Position numbers and translations under genes: made by a program
Notes under the pieces: generated by a model
Database searches by the model: none
What the model saw: the letters and a program-made list of their open reading frames with translations, nothing else
Told to the model about the DNA's origin: nothing
Assembly: GCF_040802235.1 (NCBI RefSeq)
Contig: NC_133158.1
Span: forward strand, 36,150,001 to 36,214,000
Length of the DNA stretch: 64,000 nucleotides
Source: Manis javanica
Lineage: Eukaryota > Chordata > Mammalia > Pholidota > Manidae
Direction of reading: 5' to 3'
In this document: piece by piece, positions 58,610-64,000 of the stretch
Layout of the letters: the number at the start of each line of letters is the position of its first letter
How positions within the stretch are numbered: position 1 is the stretch's first letter

Positions 58610-59550
58610 CAGGTGCGGTTCTGTGTGCTTGAGCTTCCTGGCCCAAGCCCTGATCCTCCTTGGGTCCCAACTCGAAGTGTTTGTGCCCTGGGCCCTCTAG
58701 ACCTCCTGGCATGGCAGGCAGGGGCTCCACAGGGCTTGTGACACCTTAGAAAAACCAAGTGGAAAACCTATGGTAAACCTTTGCAAGGCTCACAGTATTT
58801 TCATAGTTATTTGCTTGCCCAACCTTGGGGATACAAAGTTCTCTACTAAGGAACAAGTCAGCGGCTGCCCTCAGCTTCCTCCTAACGTGAGGTGCCCACC
58901 CTCAAGCCCAGTTCGGCTCCCTAACAGCCTTCATCTGAGGGGCGCCTGGAGAGTGAGGACATTATGCTGCATTAGGTGGGCAGCAGTAAAATGGGGTGGC
59001 TTTCAGATGGCCACATGCCATCACCATTTCCATACAGTTCCATTGTGTCCCCTGCCCTGCTGGCCCCCCAAGGTCAACCTAATCCTCTCTTCATTTAGAG
59101 GCAGCCAGAGTAGCCTTTTAAAAGGTGAAGCAGAGCTTTGTGTCTGCATGAACACAGCAGCCCCCATGCCCCGAGCTCCTTCAGTCCTCATCCTGATATC
59201 CTGTAGAAAACCTACAGGGTAGGTCCGAGGTAAATTACCTCTCAGTTACTTGCTGAATATCTGTACCCGCTCTGTCCCCAAGACCTTGTCTGTCTTGTGT
59301 AGCATTGAATAACAAGAATCTGGAAATGAGTCAACTGCTGGCACCCATAAGGATTCAGAACTATATTTATGAAAGGGGAAAAAAAAATACCCATCAAACC
59401 AACACCTAATCTGAAGCCTGACATAAATGGCTCTCAGAAATGTGTACCTTTATTCATGCTAATCGGGTAATAATTCTTGAAAGAGACAGCCTTAGAGGAA
59501 TGCTTTGGGGCCATCAAGGGGTAGAATGGGAAGGGTCCTGTCTTGGCCTG
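58610..59550. other. Intergenic, no recognised gene
   Basis: Unique noncoding sequence; nothing identified. Confidence 0.4.
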
Positions 59551-59554
59551 TCTG

Positions 59555-59650
59555 CCTGGCCCCATTTTACACAAAGAAGCTGAGATTCAGAGAAGTAAGG
59601 CTGACTTGATGCATCCGGATTATACTCCAAGTCTGAACCCCAGTCCAGTA
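59555..59650 (+). mobile_element. MIR SINE fragment
   Basis: CCCCATTTTACACAAAGAAG and TGAGATTCAGAGAAGTAAGG fit the MIR core. Confidence 0.7.
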
Positions 59651-59984
59651 TTCTTGCCCCAATTGACCCACTCATCTGTCCAGTTAGCTGGGTGTGGGGA
59701 GCTAGTGCAAACAAGAAGCTGCAGGATGGGGACAGGGATTCAGCCGTGTGCCACCCTTCTGGGTGCATGGGGCAAGCATCAGAAGGCAGGGCCTGGGTGG
59801 GAACAGCCAAGAGAGCTGTTTAACTCAAGGGGAGCGGTGAAGTAGCTGAGCACTTGTCTGACTTTAAACTGCATTTGGACCTGCCCTTTTGGCACCATCT
59901 GCCCCGGAAGATTGAGAAAACAGCACCGTGAATCTGCCTGTGGCCAGATCTTCACAGAGGCCTAGGTTTTCCCAAAGGCCCCAG

Positions 59985-60437
59985 TCAGATCCTGCCCACC
60001 CCTGCTGAAACATTTGGACAGCTTCCCATCACACTTAGAATAAAATTTAAAGGTCTCCCCATGGCCCAGAGGCCTGATGGGGTCTTGACCCTGCCAGCCT
60101 CGTTCCCCTTCACTGCTTGCCAAGCCTGGCCCCAGGGCAATGCCTTTGCCCGGCTGTTCCTCTCTTCACAGACTTTCACAGGCCACTCCCCCCACCACCT
60201 TTTGCCAATTAAGTCGGTATCACCTCCTCAGGGAAGCCCTCCCTAAACACCCCATCTAAAGTAGGGTTACCTGCTCCAACCTTTCACCATTGCTATTCCA
60301 TGTTTTCTTTCATAGCACCTAATCACTACTTGGAGTTTTGGCATTTATATCTGCATCTCTCTACCTTGCCCGAAGGTCACATGTCTATCACCAAATTCTC
60401 TGTGGCTGGCACATAGTAGATTCACAATAAACATTTG
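59985..60437 (+). mobile_element. L2 element (3' region), interrupted by an LTR
   Basis: GGACAGCTTCCCATCACACT, AGAATAAAATTTAAAGGTCT and TGGCACATAGTAGATTCACA run in L2 order. The L2 tail resumes at 60841 (ATTTGAATAAATGAAATG) after the inserted LTR. Confidence 0.8.
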
Positions 60438-60840
60438 TGTCGGTCCCTCCCTGCTTCTGACCCGCAAATGAGGACACAGGATGAGATGTTGAAGATCTGA
60501 AAGGAACGGCTGGGGGACTCGAGGCTTGACAGCCCAAGAGGCGTGATGAGAGGGCACCCTTCGTATTTAGTGAGCAAATAAATGTTAATAGAATTCTTTG
60601 GGGGGAGGGCTTAATACAAAATTATTAACTAACTCTAAACTCAACCCTCAGCAGTCTCCAGTCTCCTGGGGCACGACGTCTGACATGGTATTGAAACAAT
60701 AGCAAGGACACTCAGGTCACAGAGTGTCTTGTTTGTTCTGTTCTGTTCTTGATTACGTATCAGGTATTACAGTAAAAATAATCAAGTCATATATGATTAT
60801 ATATTTGATCTCTATATTTGATTTCTATATGAATCCCACA
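60438..60840 (-). mobile_element. Solo LTR of the same ERV family as the 9060-10245 element
   Basis: A 403-bp unit bounded by TG and CA on both strands. It starts TGTGGGATTC on the minus strand. ATTTG flanks both sides (60433-60437 and 60841-60845), fitting a retroviral integration duplication. The U3-R part (about 60550-60840) is colinear with 9072-9377 but diverged. About 110 bases of U5 (60438-60549) are absent from the polyadenylated copy, as expected. Confidence 0.8.
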
Positions 60841-61359
60841 ATTTGAATAAATGAAATGTGAAGGGCCCTCACAGAGTACAGAGATTTGGCCTGGTATTTT
60901 CTGCCCCAAACGAACCGAGTGTGCACGGCCTGCAGGCCGGGGCAGAGCCGGGAAGGAGCTCATGGGCAGCGGTGGAGTCTTGGGTGTCGGTCGGCCTGTT
61001 TCCTCAGCCCATCACCTCCCCTGCTCGGCACAGTCCGGTGCCCACCGAAGGGTGGCCTGGGGTGGATATTGGCAGAACATGCACGCCAGGTGTGGTCTTG
61101 GGAGCATTAAGGTTCTCGGGAAGGGCAAAATCTTCAACCCTAGGGTTAAAAACGCCCGGTGCGGACGTTGTATCAGTTCAGGAAAGTAACGAGCAAGGCC
61201 GGGGTCAATTGCGGAAAGATCGCTGTGAGTGTCGGGGAGCGGGGTAATGCTGCCTCCCGGAGGATGTGTGCCCCTAGAGGGATGGTGCCCTGCTCGGTCT
61301 TAGTGGGGAGCAGAGTAGGGCCGCAGCCTGCGGCACCTTTAGGCGCCCATGGCCAACGC

Positions 61360-61750
61360 CTCTCGAGTGGGAGTGGGCTACTCGCCCAGGGAGCTCGCAG
61401 TGGAGGGGTGCCCGCGCATCCCTCCCTTCCTGCCCCGGGCCCTCGGGGGGCCTGGCCCTTCCCGAGTCGGGGGCGCAGGGCGGCCTGTCAGCTCTCCGGC
61501 TTCCCTGCACCTCCCTCCCCACCCGCCCCGTTGCATAGCACGGCGAGTGCCGGGTGATGCCGAGGCGAGACTGCCCGGGACCCGACTGGGCGCGGCCGTT
61601 AGGCGTTGGGCGCGCGCCCCGCCCCTAACGCCATCGCCGACCCCGCCCCTCGTCTCCATGGAGACCCACTCGCTTTTCCGCCCCGCTTCCTAATAGCCCA
61701 CCGGCGACTGCGCTCGCGGAAGCTGAGCGCCCTGCAGCCCCGCGTGGCTC
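61360..61750. promoter_or_regulatory. CpG island with GC boxes and a perfect 14-bp palindrome
   Basis: GC- and CpG-rich sequence with CCCCGCCCC boxes near 61618-61648 and GTCTCCATGGAGAC (61652-61665). The palindrome resembles an RFX X-box half-site pair. No coding exon was recognised next to it. Confidence 0.6.
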
Positions 61751-61784
61751 CGAGGACGCGCGCTTTTTCTGGGCTCGGGGGTCC

Positions 61785-61960
61785 AGTGTTTCCCAGACTT
61801 GTCAGATCGTAAAATCACCGGAGATGCTTATTAACGTGCAGACTCCCAGACTCTCGTCCCTGAAGGGGCTCTCAGTACGTCCAGGCAGGGGCTTGAGAAT
61901 CTCTATTTTAACAAAGGGATTCTTACGATGAATTCTTACTGGTAGTAGTCCAGGACATGC
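61785..61960 (+). mobile_element. MER5-like hAT DNA transposon relic
   Basis: TCACCGGAGATGCTTATTAA, ACTCCCAGACTC and GGGCTTGAGAATCTCTATTT match the mammalian MER5A layout. Confidence 0.65.
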
Positions 61961-61989
61961 ATAAAAGCTATCCTGCAGCAAAGGTCTTT

Positions 61990-62640
61990 GCTAACGTTTA
62001 TCGGGGGTGGGGCCGAAGCCAGGCCCCAGGGATTTGTTTTCCGTGCGCAGATCCCTGTCAGCTGCCGCCTCCGCTGCACGGGGGTTGCGGTGAGGGAAGC
62101 TCGGAGAGGATGTTACGTAATGAGCCGCTGCGGGGCTGAGGGGTGCGGAAGTGGACCTCGCCCGGGATAGAAGCCCCAGGGAAGGCATTTCTGCTTTGAA
62201 GACTGCTCCTCCTCCCACAAATCCTGGCCAAGCCATCACAGAAGCTCTGAAAAGCCGACCACTGTCTTTGATCTCTGCCTGGGAGGCTGAAAAAACATTC
62301 TAGCACCCACCTACGGTCCCTGCCACCTTCAGGCTAGGCCACATCCAATCCTGCCAGAGACCAACTGCTGGTCTACTTAGAGGAGCCCCAGAGGCCCAGC
62401 GGCCCAGAGGCCCAGTGGAGGAACCACGAGGATAAAATATACTTACTGGCTAGGCAGGCCTGAAAGCTGACTTCCAGGGTCATCTGAGTGAAAGCTGGCC
62501 CAGAGCTGACCTCCTGCAGTGCCAACTAGTAGAGCTGGTTTCCACAGTGACCTTTGAACCACCACTCCACTGACCACTGCATGTAGCAACATTGTTGATG
62601 TAACCTTCAATGCCTCTGGAATCCTCATGGCTCCCTGGCT
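61990..62640. other. Intergenic, no recognised gene
   Basis: GC-moderate unique sequence. A short GGCCCAG direct repeat lies near 62390-62415. Confidence 0.4.
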
Positions 62641-62654
62641 ACACTGGACACGGG

Positions 62655-62800
62655 ACCATGCTTCCCAGACTTCTGATTATAAAACCACTGGGGACACATT
62701 TACGTGTAGAGCCACCAGGCTCCACAGCTCAGGGCCTATCTTGCCCATGGACCCTGTCCCTCCGTCTGGGATGCTTTTCTATTCAAATTTTGTCCCAGGA
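62655..62800 (+). mobile_element. MER5-like hAT relic
   Basis: TTCCCAGACTTCTGATTATA and AACCACTGGGGACACATTTA resemble MER5; it is more decayed than the copy at 61785. Confidence 0.45.
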
Positions 62801-64000
62801 AACAGAAAACAAACAAAAAGCCCCCACGTAAAAGCATTATTTTATGTGTCCCAGGGTCCACAAACTCTCAGGCCACCTGGCCAGGTAGGTAATACAAATG
62901 AATGAGGTGATGTGTGAGGGACTGGTGACCTGGAGGACACGGTGGACCCATGAGGGGGCAACCGAGGCCAGCCTTCGCAGCCGTGCCAAGCAGAAGGTAG
63001 GCCCAGGGCTGCAAGATATACTGAGAAGTGAGAAACCAGTGTTTTAAAGTATATAATCTCTTTTTTTGTTTTCTAAACATTGCAGTAGTCAAAATGCAGA
63101 TTATAGGAAACACTGCAAGTAACATGGGGCACCTCTGCAGTTCCAGGTTGGCCCATAGCAGCCCCAGACCTCAGTGCAGATTCGACCCTGTCTGCCCAGA
63201 ACCTTATCAAAATTTAAACACGCAGTGTGCAGACCCCTGGTCATCCTTCTTTGCACGTGGCCAGTGCCACAAAGATCCCTCCACGTTCAGGTCCACCTGC
63301 CCTGTGAGTCTGTGAGCACCCCCCTCACTCGGCTCCCTGGTTTTCCCTCATGACTGGTAGAAACCTGCTGCTCTCCAAGAGGCAGCTAGCCAGTAAGACG
63401 TCACCAAACTGCTCCTGGAACCCAGCCTGGAAGGAGATGCCCCATGAGAACAGGGAGCTGGCCCAGGCCCACTTGGTGTCTGGGCCCGCACTGCCCTGTG
63501 CCACTCAGACTGCCAGGCTGACTGCCAGGGGCACTGTCCTCCTACTAACTTTCCGCCTCAGATGGGGAAGCAGACGCTCCTGACAGTCTTCCCAGCACTG
63601 CTGAACCTAGAAGTCAGTGGGGAGAGCGGCAGCCCAGCAGTCTGGACCCCAGGCTGCTCCTGGCAGTCCCCGCAGGCCTGGCTCGCCTTGGCCCTGAGAC
63701 CCCCAAAATCAGTGCCCCAAAGCCATAGCTAATTCCTCAGCTGGCTTTTGGCTGGCTTATGTGCTAACTAGTAACCTGCATTTGTCCATAACCTGGCACC
63801 CTTTGCCCTTTACCTGTGGCCTTCCAGTGGTCAGCTTAGGGGCCACATTGTTTCAGGGAGCCCCAGCCTCCTCTAGATCCAGGTGTGGCTTCTCGAAAGG
63901 ATTTGACAGCCACAGTTTCTCCCAGTCACCATATTCACGTGCATGTAATAAAGGGCATGCGCAGAGAGGTTCCACAGGCTTCAGGCCTTGGTTAAGAAAG
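62801..64000. other. Intergenic, right edge of window
   Basis: Unique noncoding sequence. No exon of the next gene expected from human synteny (EFCAB12 side) was recognised. Confidence 0.4.

Noticed and set aside
1-64000. CRISPR arrays, operons, tRNA or rRNA genes
   Set aside because: None of the expected repeat-spacer patterns or RNA gene hallmarks was seen, and the sequence is clearly mammalian nuclear DNA.

Overview
This window is nuclear DNA from a placental mammal. It shows conserved vertebrate exons with splice sites, CpG-island promoters, LINE-1, L2, MIR and hAT repeats, endogenous retrovirus fragments and processed pseudogenes. No primate Alu, rodent B1/B2, carnivore SINEC or ruminant BovB elements were recognised. 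The young L1 family and one ERV family look laurasiatherian and recall pangolin repeats, but that is an impression from memory and was not tested.

Gene order matches the human 3q21.3 block COPG1 - HMCES - H1-10. (1) Positions 1-12205 hold the last six exons of COPG1 on the + strand, encoding the end of the linker and the gamma-COP appendage. The first 3.9 kb is one COPG1 intron carrying two processed retrocopies: a chimeric MIA3/TANGO1-like copy (about 57-2108) and an antisense NMI copy with a CpG-rich leader (about 2298-3725). (2) Positions 13070-39110 hold HMCES (+), which encodes the SRAP-family shield protein for abasic sites. Six coding exons give an intact 354-residue frame. Its introns hold two large antisense L1 elements, one of them full length. 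(3) Positions 39110-48600 are intergenic and include an orphan CpG island at about 40.1-40.8 kb. (4) Positions 48690-50150 hold the intronless linker-histone gene H1-10 (-) in a large CpG island, with signs of a divergent + strand transcript. (5) Positions 51.3-64 kb have no protein gene that I can support. They contain a nearly identical 215-bp inverted repeat (51448-52516), a candidate LTR (about 53.0-53.7 kb), L2/MIR/MER5 relics, a solo LTR (60438-60840) and another CpG island at about 61.4-61.75 kb.

The three genes do not form a pathway: they act in COPI vesicle traffic, abasic-site repair and chromatin compaction. The unusual content lies in the retrotransposition history. A COPG1 intron was hit repeatedly at a single L1 endonuclease site. 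One of those insertions is the 3' end of an ERV transcript with a poly(A) tail, apparently moved by L1. Short non-tandem duplications suggest template switching. No clearly new biological system was found; the best candidates for follow-up are the H1-10-proximal inverted repeat, the chimeric retrocopy and the L1-mobilised ERV copy.
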